DNA from: Taenia hydatigena
Taxonomy: Eukaryota; Platyhelminthes; Cestoda; Cyclophyllidea; Taeniidae
Reading direction: 5' to 3'
DNA: 64,000 bases
NCBI GenBank assembly: GCA_036345935.2
Contig: JADWOT020000003.1
Span: forward strand, 14,919,901 to 14,983,900
The translations under genes and the position numbers were made by a program. Numbering within the stretch: position 1 is the first letter of the stretch; the number at the start of each line of letters is the position of its first letter. The notes beneath the pieces were generated by a model that saw nothing but the letters and a program-made list of their open reading frames with translations, ran no database searches and was not told the origin of the DNA. Below are positions 11,611 to 21,560 of this stretch, piece by piece.

Positions 11611-11856
11611 TAATCATTCCTTTCCAAAAATGTGGGCCTCAGTTAGTGATCAGTGTGCTCGCACCATTCACGTTAGTATGAGAGGCTGTTCTTCTCACGT
11701 CAATGACGCATTCTTGTTGGGTGGCTAACCACTACAATTGCATTTGAGTAAAACCAAGGCTAATTGAAACCCTGTGATTTTACAATCCATCGCATTTTCC
11801 TCAAAAGCCACACCATACCAAATGAAGGCTCTCTTTGAGACTAAATAAGGCGCAAA
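11611..11856 (+). repeat. Dispersed repeat pair, copy 2
   Basis: Diverged direct copy of 8572-8822, sharing gcctcagttagtg, gtatgagaggctg-type and cttgttggg blocks in the same order. Confidence 0.75.
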
Positions 11857-13397
11857 AGTTGAGTAGAGTATGCATTAGAAAGACCTTAGTCGATTTTACC
11901 AACGCACTTATAGAGCACATCCTTTCTCTGAGGCATTTCGAACTCGAGACAATGAGCATGAACACTGAGTTCTGTGTGATCGCTAGATTAAAGAAATCAA
12001 TTTAATGTCTGTATAAGTGTTGTGAATGGTATGATTTACTGTGTAGGAGTTAAAGAGCCTGTCTTTACCAAGGACGCAATGCACAACGAGAGAGATGTGT
12101 CGACTCCACCACCAAACTTGTCTTTTGACTGTCTCACGATTATGCAATCGAAATCGAGCTCCGTTGCCATGGGGCTTTTGCTACCTCAAGAAGTATGCAG
12201 GTGATCGTCAGCAATTAAGTCCTGGGTGTAAAAGAGTCTTAATTATTGTTGATACATGCATCCTTAGCAAGGATGCGTTACCTTAGGGAAAATGAAGATC
12301 ACCAGCAAGTGAAGAAGGTGAAACAGTAGGACAAATTTCTCTCATGTTGTCGTGGTAGAGCTGATGTGTGCCTCCACACCACATGAAAGTGTGAAATGCA
12401 AAACAAAAATTACAATTAAAGAAACACAATAAACAACCCGACAATGCTCCACTACTTGTGGTCAGGCGATCCAGAGGTGTTGCGGGATGCTACAATCATA
12501 AGCTTATTACAAAGTGATAAAAACGGAGGCACAAATGTGTGAAACAAAAAGACCACGACATTCATGACCCAGATCCCACAAACGATTGCAGTAAAATCGC
12601 GTTCGATGTTGAGTGTTCATTAGAAGGCACTTGCGAGCGCAAGACGGTGGCTTAGGTGAACACGAAAGCGCTAAGCCGAAAGTAAGTGGAAGTGACTTAG
12701 TTTGACTGATTGATTGTTGTGTGACCTGCCTAGAGGAGACCTTCAATCCACCTGTCCTCAGCTGTCCAGCTAAGGAATACGAATCTAGTGCCATTCACAT
12801 GGCCACTTCTCCCCTTCCCCAGTAAATTCGAGGCCACATGCACACAGTCCTCAAAGACATCGCAACTAGCAGTGCTACTCGAATGTTACGGAGGTCGAGA
12901 AGGGAATGGTTCACCGAAGTGAATGTGGCTTACAAACTGACTTCGCTGCGAGCCTCTGCACTGCCCACCTTATTTTGTGACGTTTATCCCGACTTGACTA
13001 TTCTTGAATGCGAGATTTGTTTCTCCTTCACAGTACTGGATTAGCAGTGCTACCGACATGGTGCTCAATACCTTCGCACTGGCACCATGATGTGCCTGGT
13101 TCTCGATGTTTGGCTGTCAACGGAAGGTGTCTAATTAATGTCCCCGTGGCGACATCCTTTTGTCACGTTTCAATCTGGCTACTTTAACATTCATAGCCTT
13201 ATTGAAGACTGAGCGAATTCGTGCTCCACATTGAACACACGGTGTTCACAGCATGAGAAGGCATTTAGCTGGCTTGGCAAATGTGGTACTTGAGAATCAC
13301 ACATCTGCGACACCTTTGATACTAGCCAATGAAAGCACTTGCCAACGTGTAATCATTGGAGTTATGATACTTCAAGATATGCGTATCGCTGACTGAC
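11857..13397. other. Intergenic upstream of gene B, no gene seen
   Basis: Only short unsupported ORFs are present. Distal control elements of gene B would lie here, but none can be named from sequence. Confidence 0.45.
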
Positions 13398-13406
13398 TAT
13401 AAAAAG
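13398..13406 (+). promoter_or_regulatory. TATA box of gene B
   Basis: TATAAAAAG lies 43 bp upstream of the ATG at 13441. A start site about 25-30 bp downstream would leave a 5' UTR of only 10-20 bp. Confidence 0.7.
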
Positions 13407-13440
13407 ACTCGTATCGGTAGCCTCACATCCACTGATCAAC

Positions 13441-16400
13441 ATGAGTCTGAGGTGGGCTCTTATCCTCCTGCTTGGGCTTTCGCTACTGTTGGTGGCTGAA
13501 GCAGGGTAAGTACATGTACATGCTTGCATACCTACATGCACGTAAGTCAGTACATTCCACGAAATCCAATGAAACACAACTAATTGAGTAAATCATTTTC
13601 ATCCTCTGTAGCATAGTGCTTATACAAAGCACCGTACTTGCATCGACTTAGGTTAGAATGAAAGCATATGAGTAAGTAGGAGTGTGAGGATGTGTATCAC
13701 AAATACTGAGTAAGAAGACACCACTGTGACGCCTCGAAGTCTTGCTTGAGGATGGAAGGAGACTCAATTCTAGACGGAAAATGAAATGTTGACGTAGAGG
13801 AGGACTCAGAGGCACCGTGATGGCCCAGAAGCTAGGCCACGCGGCAAGGGTAGTCCATTAGGTGGAGAGGGAGTTAAGCAAGCATGTAAGGCATTGCAGT
13901 CATTATATTGCATCATGTCGAAGGGTATTGTGATGGCATCAACCAGCAACCAAGTGTAAGATGTTCCTAGCAAACTGAGCTTAAACAAAGCTTGAGACCA
14001 CAAGGGGCGTAGCACTATTCTGGCTCACACCAGTTGTATAGGAATCGAAACGAGGGAAGGAGCATTGTTAACATATTGACATTTGGTTGAAGGTCTGGAG
14101 GAAGAGGTCGTTTTCCACGAAACTGCGACAGAATAATGTAAGTTTGTGATGTTGTAAAGCATGCTTACAAACAATTATTTGTGAGAAGAGGTTAACACTG
14201 TTAAGCAAAGAATAGACGAATGCCTTCATTTTACCACACTGATGTGAGGAGGGTGCGATTTGCTGTACCATTGGGTTGGAAGAATGGCTAAGCTGCAAAA
14301 GTGCTTGTTACTGAATTGATTTGATGCCACTGTGTTGTGTACTTTGCAGCCAAGAAATGAACTGCACGAAGAATGAGTGCTGGACGCCGGCAGAAGTGGG
14401 GGATTGCGTGACAATGTGGATTGACACTGGGGAGCCAGTTGTGGTAAGCTACATGTCCTTTGCAATGTGAGACGATTCCGCATCACCAGTGTAAAACTCA
14501 CCACATTCTTAAAGGGAGGTGCAGACAGAGCACTACAATTACATACTGTTATATCCGAGTTGTTAAACAGAAGGAAGATGAGTTAGGGTAAAATCAGAGT
14601 GCATGGAGCAACAAACTGATCGTACTGAAGGGTTATTCAGTAACTTATAGTCCTTCTTCATAGTAAACATCCGAAGGAAGAAAGTGCTATGTAGAGTTAG
14701 AGAAGAATTGACAGGAGCTACGATTAAGAAGATTACGACAGATGTTTAATCCAAGGCATTACTGTTTACCTATTAGAATACGATCCCACGAAGGAAGAAA
14801 GGATGCAAACCAAACAGACTAGTGTGCGTATGGCGAATGGGTAAGCGAAATGAAGAGATAGCGTATGCTTGTTTAAAGAAGAGCAGCATGAAGAAGAACT
14901 GCTATGCTCTGCTTACAGGTCCAAACGGGATAAGGATAAGAGGGACTCTAAAAAAGGTTCCATTTGTGGTGAAAAATATGAACGCAGATGGCACCGAGAA
15001 ATTTGGTGACAGGGAGTCAAATTCAGAAACGACAGAAAATCCAGACATCACATGTGAACGTATTATGTACGTACGAGTGGCGGAAGTTGGTGATTGTGTC
15101 AGGATGTGGATGGACACGGGAAGAGAAGTTGAGGTGAGTTGCATTTGCCTCGAAGGCATGGTGAGCTCATATGTGCCAACGACGATGAGCTAAGTAAGCG
15201 GACATCTTTATTGAAGCGCATAAACCCACCGGAGGATCCCCGTTGCAACCGCAAGAGCAGCGTGTGTGTGTCGGTGGAAGGTGAGTTGGTGTGTTGGATG
15301 TGAAGAGCAGTGCAGTGGCATACACGACACAAGCTGACGTACCCACACCTGACGACTTGTTTGTAGGTGGAACTGCAATTGTCATCAGTGGCACCGTTGA
15401 GATGATTCCCTTCTCTGTGTCAAGCATAAATGCGAACGGTCAAGACACGTTCCAATGGCGCTTCCTAGAGAAGGCACCCGTTGAGGCGGAAGGGGAGGAC
15501 ATGTCGGAGCACGGTGCATCAACGCCATCGTGGGGATGGAGTGAGACGGTGGTACAAGACGGGGAGCAAGTGGGCACCACGGCAGTTGTTGAGGGTCCAG
15601 GCATTATCATTCCACCCGGGGAAGACCACAACGTCAGTGGCCACTTCCCGCCACAGGCGGACTTCCCGATGGGTCATTGCCGGCGCATCATGTGAGTTCA
15701 CTGGCCGCTCAGCTACGTTTGCTTGTTGCTTGTCACCGAGCTGATGGCATTCATCGCACACCCACAGACAAATTGATGTCTCAGAAGGAGAAGTAAGGAC
15801 TATTTGGCGTGGCTGAAGGGTGAGGGGAATGGGGGATTCCCTTGGCTTGGGTGAGGGGAATGGGGGATTCCCTTGGCTTGGGGAATACACCGAGAGTTAG
15901 TGGAGTGAGGGGATGGAGATGCGATGCGAGGACACTTCACATTGCCACGAGTGGAGACAGTGAGGTTTACTCCCATCTAGCCTAATGCAAAGGTGTTTGA
16001 AATTGCAGCACTGAAATGAACTGCACGAGGCGGTACTGCTGGACGGTGGCGGAAGTTGGTGATTGTGTCAGGATGTGGATGGACACGGGAAGAGAAGTTG
16101 AGGTGAGTTGCATTTGCCTCGAAGGCATGGTGAGCTCATATGTGCCAACCACGATGAGCTAAGTAAGCGGACATCTTTATTGAAGCGCATAAACCCACCG
16201 GAGGATCCCCGTTGCAACCGCAAGAGCAGCGTGTGTGTGTCGGTGGAAGGTGAGTTGGTGTGTTGGATGTGAAGAGCAGTGCAGTGGCATACACGACACA
16301 AGCTGACGTACCCACACCTGACGACTTGTTTGTAGGTGGAACTGCAATTGTCATCAGTGGCACCATTGAGATGATTCCCTTCTCTGTGTCAAGCATAAAT

Positions 16401-19400
16401 GCGAACGGTCAAGACACGTTCCAATGGCGCTTCCTAGAGAAGGCACCTGTTGAGGCGGAAGGGGAGGACATGTCGGAGCACGGTGCATCAACGCCATCGT
16501 GGGGATGGAGTGAGACGGTGGTACAAGACGGGGAGCAAGTGGGCACCACGGCAGTTGTTGAGGGTCCAGGCATTATCATTCCACCCGGGGAAGACCACAA
16601 CGTCAGTGGCCACTTCCCGCCACAGGCGGACTTCCCGATGGGTCATTGCCGGCGCATCATGTGAGTTCACTGGCCGCTCAGCTACGTTTGCTTGTTGCTT
16701 GTCACCGAGCTGATGGCATTCATCGCACACCCACAGACAAATTGATGTCTCAGAAGGAGAAGTAAGGACTATTTGGCGTGGCTGAAGGGTGAGGGGAATG
16801 GGGGATTCCCTTGGCTTGGGTAATACACCGAGAGTTAGTGGAGTGAGGAGATGGAGATGCGATGCGGGGACACTTCACATTGCCACGAGTGGAGACAGTG
16901 AGGTTTACTCCCACCTAGCCTAATGCAAAGGTGTTTGAAATTGCAGCACTGAAATGAACTGCACGAGGCGGTACTGCTGGACGGTGGCGGAAGTTGGTGA
17001 TTGTGTCAGGATGTGGATGGACACGGGAAGAGAAGTTGAGGTGAGTTGCATTTGCCTCGAAGGCATGGTGAGCTCATATGTGCCAACCACGATGAGCTAA
17101 GTAAGCGGACATCTTTATTGAAGCGCATAAACCCACCGGAGGATCCCCGTTGCAACCGCAAGAGCAGCGTGTGTGTGTCGGTGGAAGGTGAGTTGGTGTG
17201 TTGGATGTGAAGAGCAGTGCAGTGGCATACACGACACAAGCTGACGTACCCACACCTGACGACTTGTTTGTAGGTGGAACTGCAATTGTCATCAGTGGCA
17301 CCATTGAGATGATTCCCTTCTCTGTGTCAAGCATAAATGCGAACGGTCAAGACACGTTCCAATGGCGCTTCCTAGAGAAGGCACCTGTTGAGGCGGAAGG
17401 GGAGGACATGTCGGAGCACGGTGCATCAACGCCATCGTGGGGATGGAGTGAGACGGTGGTACAAGACGGGGAGCAAGTGGGCACCACGGCAGTTGTTGAG
17501 GGTCCAGGCATTATCATTCCACCCGGGGAAGACCACAACGTCAGTGGCCACTTCCCGCCACAGGCGGACTTCCCGATGGGTCATTGCCGGCGCATCATGT
17601 GAGTTCACTGGCCGCTCAGCTACGTTTGCTTGTTGCTTGTCACCGAGCTGATGGCATTCATCGCACACCCACAGACAAATTGATGTCTCAGAAGGAGAAG
17701 TAAGGACTATTTGGCGTGGCTGAAGGGTGAGGGGAATGGGGGATTCCCTTGGCTTGGGTAATACACCGAGAGTTAGTGGAGTGAGGAGATGGAGATGCGA
17801 TGCGGGGACACTTCACATTGCCACGAGTGGAGACAGTGAGGTTTACTCCCACCTAGCCTAATGCAAAGGTGTTTGAAATTGCAGCACTGAAATGAACTGC
17901 ACGAGGCGGTACTGCTGGACGGTGGCGGAAGTTGGTGATTGTGTCAGGATGTGGATGGACACGGGAAGAGAAGTTGAGGTGAGTTGCATTTGCCTCGAAG
18001 GCATGGTGAGCTCATATGTGCCAACCACGATGAGCTAAGTAAGCGGACATCTTTATTGAAGCGCATAAACCCACCGGAGGATCCCCGTTGCAACCGCAAG
18101 AGCAGCGTGTGTGTGTCGGTGGAAGGTGAGTTGGTGTGTTGGATGTGAAGAGCAGTGCAGTGGCATACACGACACAAGCTGACGTACCCACACCTGACGA
18201 CTTGTTTGTAGGTGGAACTGCAATTGTCATCAGTGGCACCATTGAGATGATTCCCTTCTCTGTGTCAAGCATAAATGCGAACGGTCAAGACACGTTCCAA
18301 TGGCGCTTCCTAGAGAAGGCACCTGTTGAGGCGGAAGGGGAGGACATGTCGGAGCACGGTGCATCAACGCCATCGTGGGGATGGAGTGAGACGGTGGTAC
18401 AAGACGGGGAGCAAGTGGGCACCACGGCAGTTGTTGAGGGTCCAGGCATTATCATTCCACCCGGGGAAGACCACAACGTCAGTGGCCACTTCCCGCCACA
18501 GGCGGACTTCCCGATGGGTCATTGCCGGCGCATCATGTGAGTTCACTGGCCGCTCAGCTACGTTTGCTTGTTGCTTGTCACCGAGCTGATGGCATTCATC
18601 GCACACCCACAGACAAATTGATGTCTCAGAAGGAGAAGTAAGGACTATTTGGCGTGGCTGAAGGGTGAGGGGAATGGGGGATTCCCTTGGCTTGGGTAAT
18701 ACACCGAGAGTTAGTGGAGTGAGGAGATGGAGATGCGATGCGGGGACACTTCACATTGCCACGAGTGGAGACAGTGAGGTTTACTCCCACCTAGCCTAAT
18801 GCAAAGGTGTTTGAAATTGCAGCACTGAAATGAACTGCACGAGGCGGTACTGCTGGACGGTGGCGGAAGTTGGTGATTGTGTCAGGATGTGGATGGACAC
18901 GGGAAGAGAAGTTGAGGTGAGTTGCATTTGCCTCGAAGGCATGGTGAGCTCATATGTGCCAACCACGATGAGCTAAGTAAGCGGACATCTTTATTGAAGC
19001 GCATAAACCCACCGGAGGATCCCCGTTGCAACCGCAAGAGCAGCGTGTGTGTGTCGGTGGAAGGTGAGTTGGTGTGTTGGATGTGAAGAGCAGTGCAGTG
19101 GCATACACGACACAAGCTGACGTACCCACACCTGACGACTTGTTTGTAGGTGGAACTGCAATTGTCATCAGTGGCACCGTTGAGATGATTCCCTTCTCTG
19201 TGTCAAGCATAAATGCGAACGGTCAAGACACGTTCCAATGGCGCTTCCTAGAGAAGGCACCCGTTGAGGCGGAAGGGGAGGACATGTCGGAGCACGGTGC
19301 ATCAACGCCATCGTGGGGATGGAGTGAGACGGTGGTACAAGACGGGGAGCAAGTGGGCACCACGGCAGTTGTTGAGGGTCCAGGCATTATCATTCCACCC

Positions 19401-20995
19401 GGGGAAGACCACAACGTCAGTGGCCACTTCCCGCCACAGGCGGACTTCCCGATGGGTCATTGCCGGCGCATCATGTGAGTTCACTGGCCGCTCAGCTACG
19501 TTTGCTTGTTGCTTGTCACCGAGCTGATGGCATTCATCGCACACCCACAGACAAATTGATGTCTCAGAAGGAGAAGTAAGGACTATTTGGCGTGGCTGAA
19601 GGGTGAGGGGAATGGGGGATTCCCTTGGCTTGGGGAATACACCGAGAGTTAGTGGAGTGAGGGATGGAGATGCGATGCGAGGACACTTCACATTGCCACG
19701 AGTGGAGACAGTGAGGTTTACTCCCACCTAGCCTAATGCAAAGGTGTTTGAAATTGCAGCACTGAAATGAACTGCACGAGGCGGTACTGCTGGACGGTGG
19801 CGGAAGTTGGTGATTGTGTCAGGATGTGGATGGACACGGGAAGAGAAGTTGAGGTGAGTTGCATTTGCCTCGAAGGCATGGTGAGCTCATATGTGCCAAC
19901 CACGATGAGCTAAGTAAGCGGACATCTTTATTGAAGCGCATAAACCCACCGGAGGATCCCCGTTGCAACCGCAAGAGCAGCGTGTGTGTGTCGGTGGAAG
20001 GTGAGTTGGTGTGTTGGATGTGAAGAGCAGTGCAGTGGCATACACGACACAAGCTGACGTACCCACACCTGACGACTTGTTTGTAGGTGGAACTGCAATT
20101 GTCATCAGTGGCACCATTGAGATGATTCCCTTCTCTGTGTCAAGCATAAATGCGAACGGTCAAGACACGTTCCAATGGCGCTTCCTAGAGAAGGCACCCG
20201 TTGAGGCGGAAGGGGAGGACATGTCGGAGCACGGTGCATCAACGCCATCATCCTTATCGGGTTGGGTTGCATACTAATTATGGCCTTTTATTATTTTTGA
20301 AATTGTCTGAGTGGCTCGCTCCATTTAATTTTTCTTTAAATATTTCAATTTTTTATATTTTTACCTGTAGATCGTGTTTCCACGCCCTCTTGGGGATCGA
20401 GTCACGACTCTGTTTGTAAATATACGATGTGGGTTTAAATCCTATGTCTCCTGTTTATTTTTCTAAGGTCTTTTAATGCTTTTGCATGGGTTTTGTAGTA
20501 CCTCGATGGATTGTGGTCCTTGGACTTGCAGAAAAGTGGCTCACGTTGGCGACTGTGTCGATTTGACCGTAGGGTTTTCGACATCTGCCCTTGTGAGTGC
20601 CGCTATTTAATAACATTTTATAAGTGATGCTTGCAATTATGTATTATCTGCTTTTTGCCTACTGCAAGCATTGTATATTTTATTGTTTATGTCTAAACTT
20701 ACGTTGGTTTGACATTGCGTTTCTTTTACAGATAGTGAGTCCTCCCGAAGATTTAAATTGCGACGCGAATCAAAAAATTTGTGTGTGGTCAGTCTGTAAG
20801 TCTTTTAGAAGGTGGATAGTATTATGTGCAACGAAATAGGCGCTTTGAAAATGCTAATGCCTACACCTTATACGTTAGCTACTTCTGTGATAAAAATCAA
20901 CGGAACTCTAACCCAAGTTCCCACGAACGTCATTGTGATGCGTGGTCCGTCAATGGAAGAATTTGTGTTCAAATTCATGGATGAGGCGCATTTCG

Positions 20996-21029
<34 letters not shown>

Positions 21030-21162
21030 CGACGATGATGACGATGATGATTGGTGGCCACCTATTCCACCTCCACAAAAACCCTCCTCCTCCACTTCCG
21101 TCACAGTGAAGGCGGCTAAAGCTTTCATCCTCACGCTTATCGCTCTTGAACTCTTTCATTAG
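13441..21162 (+). CDS. Gene B: secreted/anchored protein of eight three-exon cassettes
   Basis: Unrecognised family. Exon 1 (13441-13505) encodes a classic signal peptide (MSLRWALILLLGLSLLLVAE, then AG). Cassettes follow: 1 at 14350-14443, 14777-14840 and 14919-15066, the last continuing in frame to 15133 as a fusion with a truncated 94-bp exon; 2 at 15217-15280, 15367-15691; 3 at 16009-16102, 16186-16249, 16336-16660; 4 at 16947-17040, 17124-17187, 17274-17598; 5 at 17885-17978, 18062-18125, 18212-18536; 6 at 18823-18916, 19000-19063, 19150-19474; 7 at 19760-19853, 19937-20000, about 20087-20260 plus 20371-20428; terminal at 20499-20592, 20732-20795, 20879-21162. Frame is kept throughout, giving about 1196 residues. 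A full cassette has six Cys. The end carries poly-Asp, PPIPPPQKPSSS and a hydrophobic tail, suggesting a surface-anchored protein (inference). The gene could be an adhesin, antigen or decoy; function is unknown. Confidence 0.8.
13725..13880 (-). mobile_element. Decayed TRIM LTR in intron 1 of gene B
   Basis: On the minus strand this resembles the TRIM LTR: gcctcgaagtcttgcttgagg, then a gacgtagagg block, then gatggcccagaagctaggcc. No partner LTR lies nearby, so it is probably a solo LTR. It accounts for part of the long first intron (844 bp). Confidence 0.55.
14350..14840 (+). CDS. Gene B cassette 1, first two exons (diverged)
   Basis: The 94-bp exon (14350-14443) encodes QEMNCTKNECWTPAEVGDC and so keeps the family Cys pattern. 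The 64-bp exon (14777-14840) is very divergent (no PPED) but keeps exact length, phase, one Cys and the VCVW motif. It is the most divergent cassette and probably forms the conserved N-terminal domain. Confidence 0.75.
14919..15133 (+). CDS. Gene B fused exon (third exon of cassette 1 joined to truncated first exon of cassette 2)
   Basis: The frame runs from GPNGIRIRGTLKKVPF through CERIMYV directly into RVAEVGDCVRMWMDTGREVE, ending at the GTGAGT donor at 15134. Relative to the other cassettes, the intron and the first half of the next 94-bp exon (with its first two Cys) are missing. The old donor reads GTACGT at 15067 where the gene A equivalent at position 27 reads GTAAGT. If GTACGT still works as a donor, the two parts would be separate alternatives. 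Confidence 0.7.
15134..20258 (+). repeat. Tandem array of about 938-bp cassette units in gene B
   Basis: Consecutive units step by 969, 938, 938, 938 and 937 bp, exons and introns alike. Units 3 to 5 look identical by eye. Unit 2 is 31 bp longer because a gaggggaatgggggattccc segment at about 15819-15880 is duplicated. The array is nearly homogeneous, implying recent amplification or gene conversion, and the copy number could be an assembly estimate. Confidence 0.95.
16009..16660 (+). CDS. Gene B cassette 3 (reference full cassette)
   Basis: Exons 16009-16102, 16186-16249 and 16336-16660 encode one complete module. The first has TEMNCTRRYCWTVAEVGDC, the second RINPPEDPRC and VCVSVE, the third a GTIEMIPFSV core, FQWRFLEKAP, STPSWGWSE and GHCRRI. 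The third exon ends at a GTGAGT donor whose first bases complete ATG TGA, so an unspliced transcript stops at once. Entry and exit phases are both 2, so the cassette is a symmetrical unit. Cassettes 4, 5 and 6 repeat this almost base for base. Confidence 0.85.
20253..20428 (+). CDS. Gene B cassette 7: interrupted third exon and rescued exon tail
   Basis: The third exon matches its siblings up to about 20252 (acgccatc) and then turns into unrelated AT-rich sequence with a stop at 20275. About 120 bp on, after a cctgtag acceptor, 20371-20428 reads STPSWGSSHDSVCKYT and ends at a GTGGGT donor in phase 2, which is the typical end of a third exon. A weak donor (GTTGGG at 20261) would join the parts in phase 1. 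The exon therefore looks split by inserted sequence that now acts as an intron; skipping the cassette is the alternative. Confidence 0.5.
20879..21162 (+). CDS. Gene B terminal exon: poly-Asp and hydrophobic C-terminus
   Basis: The exon follows a tacgttag acceptor and encodes the core (INGTLTQVPTNV, EFVFKFMDEAHF), an uninterrupted run of about 19 Asp, WWPPIPPPQKPSSSTS and KAAKAFILTLIALELFH, then TAG. The hydrophobic tail is identical to that of gene A while the Asp and Pro stretches vary in length, so the tail is the constrained part. Confidence 0.8.
20994..21052 (+). repeat. GAC/GAT (Asp) trinucleotide tract, gene B
   Basis: Pure Asp-coding GAC/GAT microsatellite of about 19 codons inside the terminal exon. 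Confidence 0.9.
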
Positions 21163-21220
21163 ATTCCACTTAACTTGAACTACTACTTTATCCTAATGTT
21201 CTCGTACTTCTGCTTACATA

Positions 21221-21226
21221 ATTAAA
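21221..21226 (+). terminator. Polyadenylation signal ATTAAA (gene B)
   Basis: The hexamer lies 58 bp after the stop codon, in the same context as in gene A. Confidence 0.55.
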
Positions 21227-21560
21227 TTGCTTGGTAAATATTTTGTGCACTTTTCTGCGGTGTCCCATTCGAGAGGTTTTGATACGACGCCTCGAGGTCT
21301 TCCTGGAGATGAAGGAAGATGCAATACTTAGCAGAACATTGACTGGCGATGTAGGGATGTGACTAAGCTTACTGGTATGGGTTGGAGGACCGATTACTTC
21401 ACCCTAAGAAGGCTCGTTACCTATTCTAAGAGTTAATCAAACATTGGAACTACTAAAATGATTTATTTACGCAAAATGCACTCCGAACAAAACATAATCA
21501 ATCTAGTTGGGAAAATTGATCCTGGCATAAACCAAATTATGGTTTGATAAATATGACAAG

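Larger units (their letters stand above)
20499..21560 (+). repeat. Segmental duplication: gene 3' end and flank (copy 2)
   Basis: Counterpart of 3133-4235, containing the gene B terminal cassette, ATTAAA signal (21221-21226) and a decayed minus-strand TRIM LTR (about 21255-21445). Confidence 0.85.

Noticed and set aside
15440..19414. Repeated minus-strand ORFs in the gene B array (63, 77, 80 and 86 codons per unit)
   Set aside because: They are shadows of the plus-strand cassettes, repeated because the DNA is repeated, and they cross plus-strand splice sites without their own signals.
1..20600. Direct-repeat arrays considered as CRISPR or satellite DNA
   Set aside because: The units contain exons, introns and conserved phases; there are no spacers and the context is eukaryotic.
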